Origin: an uncultured Clostridia bacterium
GTDB taxonomy: Bacteria > Bacillota > Clostridia > Christensenellales > Borkfalkiaceae
Length of the DNA: 64,000 nt
Direction of reading: 5' to 3'
Assembly: GCA_944376455.1 (NCBI GenBank)
Contig: CALWCO010000002.1
Span: 50,590-114,589, forward strand
The translations under genes were made by a program, and so were the position numbers. Below the pieces are notes generated by a model. The model was not told where the DNA came from. It made no database searches and was given only the letters and a program-made list of their open reading frames with translations. Numbering within the stretch: position 1 is the first letter of the stretch; each line of letters opens with the position of its first letter. Below, one piece after another: positions 44,370-53,426 of the stretch.

Positions 44370-44479
44370 CACTATTTTTAATATTTTTACAAAGATTTTT
44401 TATTATATTGCAAAAAGTGTATATTTTCATTTCGTTTCTTCTACACTTGGCTGTATTTGGCTTTTTTAAGACAAAAATT

Positions 44480-45439
44480 TCAGGAAGCGGAAGATTTCGC
44501 GCCCTTATTTTTTGTTCTTCTGCGGTGCAACCAGCGCTGCAAACGATCCTGATTTTTACGGAAAAGCAGAAAAAGCGCAAATTCCGTAACCCATACACCG
44601 ACCCAGGCGAGGATTCCCCACCAAGTGGTGAACGGCAACGCGCCGGCCAAAAAACAGGTGCCCGCGACGGCTATGCCGCGCGCAACGAGCGTCATGCCGA
44701 CGAAATAAAGCAAGGTCATGGAAGACAAGCCCGCGACGAAACAGAGCACATCGTCGGGAAAAAGCGGCAAAATAAACATGGCGGTCAGCAGAAGATTATC
44801 TTTGCCGCGCATTTTGTTCATCCATTTTTCGAGCGTATCTTCCCCCACCATCCATTTGACGGCGCGGACGCCGAGAAAACGACCGATGAGAAAAGCGACG
44901 ACCGATCCCGCTACAATGGAAAAATAGCTGTAAAGAAAGCACTTTACCGCACCGAATAACGCAGTACCGGCGAGCAAAGTCACGAAACTCGGCAAGGGCA
45001 AGACGACGACCTGCAAAAATTGCAATACGATGAAGAGCACATCCATCCACGCGCCCGCCGACAGAAGGTACGCTCTGAACGATTCCGGGTCATTCGCCGC
45101 CTCCAGAAAGCCCGTTGCCGAAAGCAAGCAAAAAATTGCCAGCGAAAAATCGAGCAGAAAGATCGCCGACAGGCTCATGCGGTATCCCGTCTTATTCCCC
45201 GCAAAAAAGAGAGAATACGCCAAAGTAACCCCCGTAAGGAGCGCGGCGGCCACTGCGACCGTGATGTAAACACGGTAACGCATGAAAAAACTGCCCGTAA
45301 AAAAAGACGGGAGGAACGCCGTAAGGATAAACCCGCAGGCGCCCAGGAGCGTGATCGCCGTCAAAACGGCAATCCGCTCTCTCCCGTCCATTTGCTTTTT
45401 TCTGTTCTTTTCCCGTTTGTCTTGTTTTCTTGCACGCAT
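44480..45439 (-). CDS. VTT-domain (DedA/TVP38-like) membrane protein
   Basis: A protein of about 319 residues with a basic N-terminus, six to eight membrane helices and the VTT (SNARE-associated) pattern VVVLPLPSFVTLLAGTALFG, then a charged loop (GVRAVKWMVGEDTLEKWMNK) and PLFPDDVLCFVAGLSSM. Family members are thought to move lipids such as undecaprenyl phosphate or phospholipids across the membrane; the substrate here is unknown. The exact start among 45481, 45451 and 45439 is unclear. Confidence 0.8.
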   Translation of the reverse strand: MRARKQDKREKNRKKQMDGRERIAVLTAITLLGACGFILTAFLPSFFTGSFFMRYRVYITVAVAAALLTGVTLAYSLFFAGNKTGYRMSLSAIFLLDFSLAIFCLLSATGFLEAANDPESFRAYLLSAGAWMDVLFIVLQFLQVVVLPLPSFVTLLAGTALFGAVKCFLYSYFSIVAGSVVAFLIGRFLGVRAVKWMVGEDTLEKWMNKMRGKDNLLLTAMFILPLFPDDVLCFVAGLSSMTLLYFVGMTLVARGIAVAGTCFLAGALPFTTWWGILAWVGVWVTEFALFLLFRKNQDRLQRWLHRRRTKNKGAKSSAS

Positions 45440-45490
45440 ATCCACACCCATTTCCGATCGTATATGTAGTATATGCCGCAAAAATGATTT

Positions 45491-45985
45491 TTATAAATCC
45501 CACTCTTCCGCCCTTCCCTGCGAAGGATCGCAAGCCGCGGGATGAACCTTTTTATATTCCTTGATCGCCGACGTGGCGAGGTGGTCGCAACGGTCCTTGA
45601 ATTCGTTGTCGGCGTGCCCTTTGACTTTATGAAACCGCACACGATGCCTGCCGAGCAGGTCGGAAAGCTCCTGCCAAAGATCGACGTTTTGCACCGCTTT
45701 TCCGTCCGCCTTTTTCCACCCCGATCTTTCCCAGTCCTTAAGCCAGCCCTTTTCGATGGCATTGACCGTATAGGCGGAGTCGCTGTACAGATCAACTTCA
45801 CAGGGATATTTCAGAAGGGACAGCGCCTGAATGACGGCAAACACCTCCATGCGGTTGTTGGTCGTATCCGCCTCGGCGCCGCTGATTTCCTTGCGGTAAT
45901 CGCCGTACTGCAACAGAGCGCCCCAACCGCCGACGCCCGGATTGCCCGAACAGGCTCCGTCCGTGTATATCGTTACTTTTTTCAC
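45491..45985 (-). CDS. rnhA: Ribonuclease HI
   Basis: Removes RNA from RNA-DNA hybrids. The 164 residues include the catalytic set: Asp in IYTDGACSGNPG (about 8), Glu in NNRMEVFAVIQAL (about 47), Asp in DLYSDSAYTVNAI (about 69), and VKGHADNEFKDRCDHLA near 120-136. The start overlaps the proC stop as ATGA, so the two are co-transcribed. Confidence 0.95.
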   Translation of the reverse strand: MKKVTIYTDGACSGNPGVGGWGALLQYGDYRKEISGAEADTTNNRMEVFAVIQALSLLKYPCEVDLYSDSAYTVNAIEKGWLKDWERSGWKKADGKAVQNVDLWQELSDLLGRHRVRFHKVKGHADNEFKDRCDHLATSAIKEYKKVHPAACDPSQGRAEEWDL

Positions 45986-46791
45986 TCCGCCAGTTCCTTT
46001 GAACGCTGTACGCAGGCCTCCACGGCGCGTTCCACGATCTCGATGAATTTATCCTTTTCGAAAGACAGCATGGCACGCTCGGTCGTACCGCCCTTGGAGC
46101 AAACGCGCTTGATGAGCGTATCGATGTCCGTATTTTCTTTTTCATGGATATACATATCCGCGCCGCCCGCGACCGTCTGCGCCGCCAGAACGCAGGCCTC
46201 GTCCTCGGTCAGTCCCTGTTTCTTTCCCGCCTCGATGAGCGCCTTGATGAACAGGAACACATAGGCGGGACCGCTGCCGGAAATGCCCGTTACGGCGTGC
46301 ATCTTGGACTCGTCCACGGAACGATAGGCGCCCAACGCATCAAACAGCCCCGCAAAGAACTGCAGATCGTCCTGTTCGGTATAATCGGACGCGTCGGCGG
46401 CGACCATTCCCGAACCGATGGAACAAGGCAGGTTGGGCATGACGCGGCAAACCCGCTTGACGTTCGGCAACGCGGCACGGATCTTTTTCTTTTCGATCCC
46501 CGCCATGATGGAAACGACGTTTTCAAAGTCCGCCCCCTTGATCTCCTCGCTTACGGCGGGGAAGTTCTGCGGTTTGACCGCAAAGAGAAGGTAATCGCAA
46601 TTTTCTGCGACTTTGCGGTTGTCCGTTACGGTAAAACAGCCGTAATCCTTGAATTTTTGCAAGCTGTCCGCGTTGCAATCGCTGACAATGATCTTGTTGG
46701 CGCGGATAAAATCGCTTTCGATTGCGCCCTTGACGATGGCATACGCCATGAAGCCTCCGCCGATGACACCGAGTTTAAATTGTTTTTTCAT
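45982..46791 (-). CDS. proC: Pyrroline-5-carboxylate reductase
   Basis: Last step of proline synthesis, using NAD(P)H. The 269-residue protein begins FKLGVIGGGFMAYAIVKG and has VSIMAGIEKKKIRAALP (about 105), RVMPNLPCSIGSGM (about 122), and the signature near AVTGISGSGPAYVFLFIKAL. ATG at 46791 lies seven bases after AGAGG; the longer ORF overlaps tRNA-Trp and is not real. Divergent from the tRNA. Confidence 0.94.
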   Translation of the reverse strand: MKKQFKLGVIGGGFMAYAIVKGAIESDFIRANKIIVSDCNADSLQKFKDYGCFTVTDNRKVAENCDYLLFAVKPQNFPAVSEEIKGADFENVVSIMAGIEKKKIRAALPNVKRVCRVMPNLPCSIGSGMVAADASDYTEQDDLQFFAGLFDALGAYRSVDESKMHAVTGISGSGPAYVFLFIKALIEAGKKQGLTEDEACVLAAQTVAGGADMYIHEKENTDIDTLIKRVCSKGGTTERAMLSFEKDKFIEIVERAVEACVQRSKELAE

Positions 46792-46821
46792 TTTTATGCC
46801 TCTTTTTATCATTAAAAATAA

Positions 46822-46850
46822 TTGACGAAAAAAAAATAATATTGTATAAT
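46822..46850 (+). promoter_or_regulatory. Promoter of tRNA-Trp
   Basis: TTGACG (46822-46827), a 17-base A-rich spacer and TATAAT (46845-46850), ending 13 bases before the tRNA. Confidence 0.85.
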
Positions 46851-46863
46851 ATACTTCGTGCTT

Positions 46864-46938
46864 AGGGGAGTGGCTCAACGGTAGAGCAACGGTCTCCAAA
46901 ACCGTCGGTTGCGTGTTCGAATCGCGTCTCCCCTGCCA
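46864..46938 (+). tRNA. trnW: tRNA-Trp (anticodon CCA)
   Basis: AGGGGAG pairs with CTCCCCT in the acceptor stem. The D arm is GCTC-AACGGTA-GAGC, the anticodon arm ACGGT-CTCCAAA-ACCGT with anticodon CCA, and the T arm includes GTTCGAATC. The encoded 3' end GCCA is present. The 75-base structure is complete. Confidence 0.97.
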
Positions 46939-46939
46939 A

Positions 46940-46978
46940 AACACCAAAACCACAATATGTTGTGGCTTTGGTGTTTTT
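46940..46978 (+). terminator. Terminator after tRNA-Trp
   Basis: AACACCAAA-ACCACAA-TATG-TTGTGGC-TTTGGTGTT stem followed by TTTTTT, directly downstream of the tRNA. Confidence 0.9.
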
Positions 46979-47299
46979 TATGCTATATATAGGATAAAAA
47001 CACACCATAAACCACGATAAACGTTAACAAACCGCTTAAAATGTTAGTAAAAAGTGTTAGAAAACTTCTCTTTGTTTCCGAAGGCAATATAATTTTAACA
47101 GTTACAGACAAATAAGTCAAACAAAAATCTTTTGCCGAAAAAGACTTTTGTTCCTTGAACGTATTATTTTTATCTTTCGATGGTTTTATAAAATAAAACG
47201 GTCAAATTTATATATGCTTCGCCTCCTGTATTTGCGGTGCAAATACATTCGCCCTCCCCACTCACTTTATAAGGCGGACGGTCCTTTATTTTTTCCATC
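46979..47299. other. AT-rich spacer without a gene
   Basis: No gene, RNA or clear repeat is supported between the tRNA terminator and the promoter at 47300. Confidence 0.6.
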
Positions 47300-47328
47300 T
47301 TGACAAGAACGTCTTTTTTTGATACAAT
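47300..47328 (+). promoter_or_regulatory. Sigma-A promoter of the zinc-less YugP operon
   Basis: TTGACA (47300-47305), a 17-base spacer and TACAAT (47323-47328), about 30 bases before the first ORF. Confidence 0.8.
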
Positions 47329-47358
47329 GAAAAAAAAGTGAAAGGTGCGGTGCGGGCA

Positions 47359-47808
47359 ATGAAAAATACTTTGCAGCAGATGCAATTCAAAGACAGGCTT
47401 TGCCGAACGCTGCTTCGCGTCAATTGGGTGATCGCGATTGCAACAATTTTGCCTGTTCTTTCCAGAATATTCATAGGGGTCGCATTTATCGGTACGGCGC
47501 TTTATTTACTCGTTCTGATCGCCATCACGATTATGAGTTTTTTCCTTTTGTTGCTGAATGAGTCCTTCCGAGCGCTGTACAGTGTCGATCTGAACGGGTT
47601 ACAGGAATTATCGGATCAACTGATTACGGTATATCAGACTGCAATGCCCGTTCTTATAGGGGCATGCACGATCATATCCGCAGTTCTCCTATTCTTAATC
47701 CTCCGCAATCGGGACCCGGCGCACAAAGCGGGAAGAATCGTGTCCGTATCCTTGGCCGTCCTTCTTCTCCTGATCGCCGCCCTCCTGTATTATATTAAAT
47801 TGGTTTAA
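47359..47808 (+). CDS. Four-helix membrane protein, unknown
   Basis: A 149-residue protein from the ATG at 47359 (a GTG at 47338 would add seven residues). It has about four hydrophobic helices: VNWVIAIATILPVLSRIFIG, TALYLLVLIAITIMSFFLLL, PVLIGACTIISAVLLFLIL and VSLAVLLLLIAALLYYI. I do not recognise a family. It is first of three consecutive + strand ORFs that end with a YugP homologue, with gaps of 10 and 25 bases, so a shared function in the membrane is likely. Confidence 0.75.
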   Translation: MKNTLQQMQFKDRLCRTLLRVNWVIAIATILPVLSRIFIGVAFIGTALYLLVLIAITIMSFFLLLLNESFRALYSVDLNGLQELSDQLITVYQTAMPVLIGACTIISAVLLFLILRNRDPAHKAGRIVSVSLAVLLLLIAALLYYIKLV

Positions 47809-47818
47809 GGAGGAGACC

Positions 47819-48313
47819 ATGAAAATTTTTGTCATCAACAGAGCGGATGTTTTGTTTTTTTCCAACGGAAAAAAGTTAAACGTTCAAAAAGAAAACGGAA
47901 GAGAGTTTATTGACGCTCCCCTTTCACCGGACGGAACCGTTGTTTTGCGGGCAATCCGGCGTCCCGAACTTTCTCATCGGAACTGGTGGCTGTATGCCGC
48001 ATTTTTCTGGATCATCGGAATATTGGGGTTGTTCACGCCCGGATATTCCCGCTTTGATTATGCTTTGGATTGCAGCATCACGTTGGGCGGCAGACAAATG
48101 CAAGAGGTTTGGATTCGGTTTAATCATTTCGTAAACAAAAAGACCGGCATCCCCGTCCCGGCGGTTACGGTATCGGAATGGACGATCGCGCGGATAGACA
48201 ATGCCGCATACATTCTTGACAAGATTTCACGCAGACGGAGAAGAATTTATAAACTTGTTTCCTGGCTCATACGAATTGCCGTCATTGTTGCTGTTTGTCT
48301 TATAGTCTTATAA
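47819..48313 (+). CDS. Membrane protein with N-terminal soluble domain, unknown
   Basis: A 164-residue protein behind AAGGAGGAG. The N-terminal 50 residues look like a small beta-rich domain (MKIFVINRADVLFFSNGKKL). Hydrophobic stretches lie at about 58-76 (WWLYAAFFWIIGILGLF) and at the C-terminus (LIRIAVIVAVCLIVL). A basic RRRRR run precedes the last helix. No family recognised. Second gene of the operon with the zinc-less YugP. Confidence 0.75.
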   Translation: MKIFVINRADVLFFSNGKKLNVQKENGREFIDAPLSPDGTVVLRAIRRPELSHRNWWLYAAFFWIIGILGLFTPGYSRFDYALDCSITLGGRQMQEVWIRFNHFVNKKTGIPVPAVTVSEWTIARIDNAAYILDKISRRRRRIYKLVSWLIRIAVIVAVCLIVL

Positions 48314-48338
48314 TATTTTAAACAAGGGGGTAAGGAAA

Positions 48339-49097
48339 ATGTTTAATTTATTGGCGGCAAATGTCGACGGATTGGAAGTTGCCTACATTGCGGTGGGCAT
48401 TTTGCTCGGAATCGCAATCATTGCGGCACTGATCGCTCAAATCGCCGTTGCGGTCGGATATTGGCGCGGAAACCGCACAAACAATTCCCTGGGTCTTTCC
48501 GGCGCGGAATACGCGCGCAGGCTTCTCGATCTGAACGGAATGCCCGATGTACAGGTTAAAAAATGCGGGATTATTCGAACCGTTTTGTTCGGAAACCATT
48601 ACAGCATTTCCAAAAAAACGGTCTATCTGCGTATGCGCACCATCAATAAACCCAGCCTTACGGCCGTGGCGATGGCGGCGCAAAAAGTTGCGCTTGCGGA
48701 ACAGCACAAAAACAAAAACGCAAAAATGATCGTGCGGAGCCGTTTGCAGGGCCTAGGCGTGTTCGGGCCGTATCTGTTCATCCCCTTGGTCGTCATAGGC
48801 TTTCTGATCGATGTATTCGTCGCGCAAACGCTTCTGTTTTCCCTCATCGCAACGGTTCTCGGATTGATTTTTATCCTGTTCGGATTTATCGTAACGCTTT
48901 TGAATATTCCCGTGGAAAAGAAAGCGATGAAGCGCGCGCTGGTTTTCTTGAAAGCCGATCTGACAAGAGAAGAGATCGTCATCGTCAAAAAAATCTATCG
49001 GAGCTATATGGTGGAATATGCGTTGCAATTCATCATTGCCGTCTTGCGCATCATTCAGCTCATCCTGAAAATTTTGCTCGGCGCCAGAAAAAATTAA
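48339..49097 (+). CDS. YugP-like membrane protein lacking the zinc motif (pseudo-peptidase)
   Basis: A 252-residue protein that aligns along its whole length with the YugP peptidase encoded at 14652-15362. Shared features are the N-terminal helix, AEYARRLLDLNG against AEHLSEKLLADNG, the region before the active site, RSRLQGL against RSVLVPV, the LFIPLVVIGFLIDVF helix against AIPLLLIGVLLELF, and the C-terminal helices. At the active site YugP has AAHEVGHA but this protein has AAQKVALA, so both zinc histidines and the glutamate are gone. It is otherwise intact, has a good ribosome binding site (AAGGGGG) and a strong operon promoter, so it is not a decayed gene. A regulatory or scaffold role is inference. 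Confidence 0.8.
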   Translation: MFNLLAANVDGLEVAYIAVGILLGIAIIAALIAQIAVAVGYWRGNRTNNSLGLSGAEYARRLLDLNGMPDVQVKKCGIIRTVLFGNHYSISKKTVYLRMRTINKPSLTAVAMAAQKVALAEQHKNKNAKMIVRSRLQGLGVFGPYLFIPLVVIGFLIDVFVAQTLLFSLIATVLGLIFILFGFIVTLLNIPVEKKAMKRALVFLKADLTREEIVIVKKIYRSYMVEYALQFIIAVLRIIQLILKILLGARKN

Positions 49098-49194
49098 CCG
49101 AAAAAATGAAGCGACACACAAAAAAAGTATTCTTGTTTAACAATATTATAATGTTGTGATTTATTTTTTAATCAACAAATAAGGACTGCAGAAC

Positions 49195-49533
49195 ATGACA
49201 CCCGAACAAACAGAAGAAATCATCTCCCGCGCGGACACCCGTGGCATCGTACAGGCGTTGCGAGCTTTAGGATACAGGGAGACCGCGAAGGATAAGCGGT
49301 ATTCCTCCTTCTCCGTCGTCACCATCGTTCGCGGTCACGGGTATAAAACCGAATGGAAGGAAGACAAAAGAGGAAAATTTGAGTACCGGGGATCGGTTTA
49401 TTCCGATACGGAAGGCGCAGAAGAGGCTGAATTCGTTTTCGTTTCCATCAATCGGATTGACCGCCGACGGGAAATAAGTTTGCCCTATAAAATCCTGATT
49501 TTCGTAAAAGAACGGAACGGAAACGAACACTGA
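49195..49533 (+). CDS. Hypothetical 112-residue protein
   Basis: A soluble, charged ORF (MTPEQTEEIISRADTRGIVQ, ending LIFVKERNGNEH). It has an alpha-helical start and a beta-rich, arginine-rich middle. The ribosome binding site is AAGGACTGCAGAAC. I do not recognise it. It follows the membrane operon after about 100 AT-rich bases that may hold their own promoter (TATAAT at about 49149). Confidence 0.6.
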   Translation: MTPEQTEEIISRADTRGIVQALRALGYRETAKDKRYSSFSVVTIVRGHGYKTEWKEDKRGKFEYRGSVYSDTEGAEEAEFVFVSINRIDRRREISLPYKILIFVKERNGNEH

Positions 49534-49685
49534 ACGGAATTGGAATGATCGGACTCGCCGAAAAAGCGCGGGCGCTTGGACGGTATGCTTTGATGAGACA
49601 AAAAAATCCGCAAGAGAAGGACAACCTTTCCGACGGGCAACGTCGGACGCCGCTCAAAATGTACGGCACAACACAACAAGAAAAA

Positions 49686-49737
49686 GCAACGGACGGCCGC
49701 GGTTTGCTGACGCAAACCGCGGTTGTCCGTCCGTTGC
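49686..49737. repeat. Long imperfect hairpin between convergent genes
   Basis: GCAACGGACGG and CCGTCCGTTGC flank an inner CGCGGTTTG-CTGACG-CAAACCGCG hairpin. It separates the + strand hypothetical gene from the - strand aldehyde dehydrogenase, so it may terminate both, though T-runs are weak. Confidence 0.6.
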
Positions 49738-49914
49738 CGTTATCGCATTACGCCTTTTCCGCGCGTTCCCTTTCCCTCGTCTCAACGCGCCACGGTATCC
49801 GCGGCGTCCTTTTTTAGACGTATTTTTATGTGTCAGTCAGTCCCCCTTTCCCGCGCGGAAAACCGTCAGATCCGATCGGATTTTGCCGAATACAACCGCT
49901 ATATCAAAAAAGAT

Positions 49915-49938
49915 CGGAGCGGAAATTTTTCCGCTCCG
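49915..49938 (-). terminator. Terminator after aldehyde dehydrogenase
   Basis: CGGAGCGGAAA...TTTCCGCTCCG stem; on the - strand GATCTTTTTT follows, about 20 bases beyond the stop. Confidence 0.8.
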
Positions 49939-49955
49939 TAGTTGTTCCATAGAAT

Positions 49956-51332
49956 TTATTTCAACAACATATGCAACATTTTATCCGAACTGCCCCTTTT
50001 GTACGGCTGATAGCGTACGGGCATATCCACCCAGGTTTTCTTGTCCACGATGCTCTTGGTGTGAGAGAATGCATCAAAACCAGCTTTGCCGTGGTATGCG
50101 CCCATGCCGCTCTCCCCGACGCCGCCGAAACCCATTTCACTGGTGGCAAGATGAATGATCGTATCGTTGATACAGCCGCCTCCGAAAGAACAACGTTCCG
50201 TGACCGCACGGATATTTTCCCGATTTTCCGAGAACATATAGAGCGCGAGCGGCTTTTGTTTGTCTGCAAGGAGCGAAAAAATATCCTCCGTCTTTTCGAA
50301 AGTCAATACCGGCATTATGGGGCCGAATATTTCCTCCTGCATGACTGCGTCCTCCCAGGTGACGTTGTCCAAAACGGTGGGTTCGATCTTCAGGCGCGCC
50401 CTATCCGATTTACCGCCCCAAGCGACCTTTTGCGCATCGATCAGAGAACATACCCGATCGAAATGTTTTTCGTTGACGATCTTGCCGTAATCGGGATTTT
50501 CCAAAGGATTTTCGCCGAATTGCGCCCTGATCTGCAAAATAATTTCCCGCAACAGTTCGTCTTTGACGGAACTCTGACAAAGAACGTAATCGGGCGCGAC
50601 GCACGTCTGTCCGCAATTGAGGAATTTTCCGAATACAATGCGTTTGGCGGCAAGTTTTATTTTCGCCGTATCATCGACGATGCAGGGACTTTTTCCGCCG
50701 AGTTCCAGAACGGCAGGCGTCAGGTGTTCCGCGGCGTGGCGGAGCACTTCTTTGCCGACGTTCTGACTGCCCGTAAAAAAGATCAGATCGAATTTCTGAT
50801 CGAGCAACGCGGCGTTTTCCTTTCTGCCGCCCGTGACGACGGCTATATATTCGGGCGGGAAGATCTCCCCCAACATCTTTTCGAGGAGCGCGCTTGTCGC
50901 GGGCGAATAGGCACTCGGCTTGACGATGACCGTATTCCCCGCCGCAATGGCGTCGGCGATGGGATCGATCGTGAGAAGAATCGGGTAATTCCACGGGCTC
51001 ATGATGAGTACGTTGCCGTAAGGCGACGGTTTGAGATAGCTCCTTGCGGCAAATTGAGACATCGGCGTGCGGACGGTCTTCTCTTTGGAAAACCTGCGGA
51101 CGTTTCTGATCATGTACCCGATTTCCGAAAGAGCCTGTCCCGTTTCGCACATAAAACTTTCGAAATCGCTCTTGCCGAGGTCGGCATTGAGTGCCGATGC
51201 GATTTCTTGTTCATACAATTTTAAGGCGTTTTTCAATTTTTTCAGCATCTGAATGCGAAAATCCACCGAAAGCGTCACACCGCTCTGAAAAAATTTTTTC
51301 TGTTGTTCCAGAATATTATTTATATCCTTCAT
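49956..51332 (-). CDS. Aldehyde dehydrogenase
   Basis: A 458-residue NAD(P)-dependent aldehyde dehydrogenase, class 3/YwdH-like by length. It has MSPWNYPILLTIDPIADAIA (about 110), the catalytic glutamate in LELGGKSPCIV (about 207), the catalytic cysteine in FLNCGQTCVAPDYV (about 242) and EEIFGPIMPV (about 330). ATG at 51332 follows AGAGGA; a TTG three codons earlier is less likely. It neighbours an iron alcohol dehydrogenase in the same direction, suggesting an aldehyde/alcohol interconversion pair, but the 230-base gap leaves co-transcription uncertain. Confidence 0.93.
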   Translation of the reverse strand: MKDINNILEQQKKFFQSGVTLSVDFRIQMLKKLKNALKLYEQEIASALNADLGKSDFESFMCETGQALSEIGYMIRNVRRFSKEKTVRTPMSQFAARSYLKPSPYGNVLIMSPWNYPILLTIDPIADAIAAGNTVIVKPSAYSPATSALLEKMLGEIFPPEYIAVVTGGRKENAALLDQKFDLIFFTGSQNVGKEVLRHAAEHLTPAVLELGGKSPCIVDDTAKIKLAAKRIVFGKFLNCGQTCVAPDYVLCQSSVKDELLREIILQIRAQFGENPLENPDYGKIVNEKHFDRVCSLIDAQKVAWGGKSDRARLKIEPTVLDNVTWEDAVMQEEIFGPIMPVLTFEKTEDIFSLLADKQKPLALYMFSENRENIRAVTERCSFGGGCINDTIIHLATSEMGFGGVGESGMGAYHGKAGFDAFSHTKSIVDKKTWVDMPVRYQPYKRGSSDKMLHMLLK

Positions 51333-51499
51333 AGAAACCAATTTCCTCTGAATTCCTGTTCTTTGAATTTATATTTTCACCTGTTTTCAATACCGAAAAA
51401 ATTTTCTTATATTTTTATTTTTTCCGCTTTACGGTAAAATCATTCCTCTTTCGCACGGCAAAAGACAACTTTGTTTGTTTTTATGCGATAACGCCATAC

Positions 51500-51527
51500 A
51501 TCCCGTCGGCATTCAATCCGACGGGAT
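51500..51527 (-). terminator. Hairpin after the iron alcohol dehydrogenase
   Basis: ATCCCGTCGG/CCGACGGGAT with an eight-base loop about 40 bases beyond the stop; no clear T-run, so terminator function is uncertain. Confidence 0.5.
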
Positions 51528-51565
51528 CTGTAAGGTTTAACTTTTACGGTAATTTGTAAAACCAA

Positions 51566-52732
51566 TCAGAAACTTGCCTTGAAAATATCGCGGATTTCCT
51601 CTTTGTTCAGCACTTTATACCCGCCGTCCATGATCAAAGTCGCATTGACGAGATCGTCGAGCATATCCTCTTTGGCGCCGAGATCGGTTATATTCATGAC
51701 CAGTCCAAGCTCTTTCATCCATTTTTCCATGGCCCGTAAGCCCTCTTCGGCAACCGCTTCGTCGGTTTTGCCTGTCGGATCCACGTTCCATACGTTGACG
51801 GCGAACCGCTTGAAATTGGAAAGTCCGTACGGGAGGATATGACGGTAATACGGCATAGATACCGCCGCGAGCGTCATGCCGTGCGTGGCGTCGGTCACCG
51901 CGCCGACCGCCTGTCCGAGCATATGCACTTCCCAATCGGTGGTCTTTCCCTTCGCCACGAGAGTATTGAGCGCCCAGGTCGCCGTCCACATGATATTGCT
52001 GCGCGCTTCATAGTCTTTCGGATTTTTCAGCGCGATCAGAGAGCTGTGTATGAGCGAACGCATTAACCCCTCCATGAGATAATCGGAAGTATTGTCGTCC
52101 TCGCCCGAAAAATACTGTTCCAGAATGTGCGACATGATGTCGTAAAAACCGGCAACCATCTGATACTTGGGAAGCGTGTAGGTAATCTCGGGATTCAATA
52201 CGGAAAATTTCGGAAAAACTTCTTCGCCGAAAACGTGCCCGATTTTGAGTTTCTGCTCATGATTGGTGATGACCGATCCCCCGTTCATTTCACTGCCCGT
52301 GCCGACCATTGTCAGAACACATCCGACAGGCACGATCTTGCAGGAAGGTTCCTCAAAACGGAGATAATATTTTTCCCAGGGATCCTCGTCGCAGAACACG
52401 GAAACGGAGACGGCCTTGGCATAGTCGCACACCGATCCCCCGCCGACGGCGAGAATGAGATCGGCCTTTGCCTTGCGGGCGCGCTCCACACCCTCGTAAA
52501 GTTTTTTCACCGTCGGATTGGGCATAACGCCCGCATCCTCAAAAATTTCCTTGCCGTTGGCTTTCAGAATTTTTATAACCTGATCGTAAAGACCGCTCTT
52601 TTTGATCGAGCCGCCCCCGTAAACGAGCAAAACATTCTTTCCGTATTTGGGCAGTTCTTCGTCCAGCCCCTTCATGGCGTCCGTTCCGAAATACAGCTTT
52701 GTGGGGTTGCAAAAAGTAAAGTTCCCTAACAT
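51566..52732 (-). CDS. Iron-containing alcohol dehydrogenase (butanol dehydrogenase-like)
   Basis: A 388-residue group III alcohol dehydrogenase. NAD(P) binding is at VYGGGSIKKSGLYDQV (about 38) and LAVGGGSVCDYAKAVS (about 95). The metal ligands sit in the region ILEQYFSGEDDNTSDYLMEG and HMLGQAVGAVTDATHGMTLA, with the conserved histidines. It matches the BdhA/YugJ group that reduces butyraldehyde and similar aldehydes. The natural substrate cannot be inferred. Confidence 0.92.
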   Translation of the reverse strand: MLGNFTFCNPTKLYFGTDAMKGLDEELPKYGKNVLLVYGGGSIKKSGLYDQVIKILKANGKEIFEDAGVMPNPTVKKLYEGVERARKAKADLILAVGGGSVCDYAKAVSVSVFCDEDPWEKYYLRFEEPSCKIVPVGCVLTMVGTGSEMNGGSVITNHEQKLKIGHVFGEEVFPKFSVLNPEITYTLPKYQMVAGFYDIMSHILEQYFSGEDDNTSDYLMEGLMRSLIHSSLIALKNPKDYEARSNIMWTATWALNTLVAKGKTTDWEVHMLGQAVGAVTDATHGMTLAAVSMPYYRHILPYGLSNFKRFAVNVWNVDPTGKTDEAVAEEGLRAMEKWMKELGLVMNITDLGAKEDMLDDLVNATLIMDGGYKVLNKEEIRDIFKASF

Positions 52733-52850
52733 CGCAAAATTCTCCTTTATCTATATTTTATTTTTTGCCGAAAGGTTTTCCGTCGAAGGCGTTTCCCGTA
52801 TGCGTGATGCACTTTTGTTATCGAAAAAAATCCCCGACGAAAGACAAGTT

Positions 52851-53426
52851 TTATTTTGCATTTTCTATCATTTTAATGATCTTTGCAGGTATGCCGCCGA
52901 CAACGGCATTTTTCGGCACGTCTTTGGTGACGAGCGCGCCCGCGGCAATCACGGCGTTGTCCCCGACGGTAACACCCGACAAAAGCGTGGCGTGCGCGCC
53001 GATCCACACGTTTTTACCTATCTTTATGGGGGCGGGCAGCATACTGCCGCGGCTTTCGGGCGTCAGATCGTGATTGAGCGTCGCCAATACCACTTGATGC
53101 CCGATCAGACAGCCATCGCCGATCTCAATGCCGCCCTGATCCTGAAAACAACAACCCGAATTGATAAAAACGCTCTTGCCCAACGTTATGTTTTTTCCGA
53201 AATCGGTATAAAACGGCGGAAACAACACGAAATTTTCATCCACTTCTTGCCCGATCAGGCGCGAAAACAAGACGCGCAATTCTTCGGGCGTATGATAGCC
53301 GCCGTTGATTTCCGCCATAATTTTTTGCGCTTCATGCGCCGCCTGCGTCATCAGCTCATGCGCTTCCGAGCCCGCCGCAATATATTCCCGCCGCGCCGTT
53401 CTTTGCTTGTATTCTTCTAAATTCAT
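52851..53426 (-). CDS. Sugar O-acetyltransferase (maltose/galactoside type)
   Basis: A 191-residue left-handed beta-helix acetyltransferase, starting [20 protein letters not shown] at 53426 behind GGAGAG. It shows the Maa/LacA pattern: [38 protein letters not shown], catalytic histidine in [13 protein letters not shown], and [20 protein letters not shown]. Uses acetyl-CoA on sugars; the exact sugar is unknown. Confidence 0.9.
   Translation of the reverse strand: MNLEEYKQRTARREYIAAGSEAHELMTQAAHEAQKIMAEINGGYHTPEELRVLFSRLIGQEVDENFVLFPPFYTDFGKNITLGKSVFINSGCCFQDQGGIEIGDGCLIGHQVVLATLNHDLTPESRGSMLPAPIKIGKNVWIGAHATLLSGVTVGDNAVIAAGALVTKDVPKNAVVGGIPAKIIKMIENAK

Larger units (their letters stand above)
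49534..49955. other. Intergenic region with two hairpins
   Basis: No gene is supported in 420 bases. A long hairpin (49686-49737) and the aldehyde dehydrogenase terminator (49915-49938) are the only structures seen. Confidence 0.6.

Noticed and set aside
44280..46953. Longer start for proC reaching 46953
   Set aside because: The extension translates through tRNA-Trp and has no ribosome binding site.
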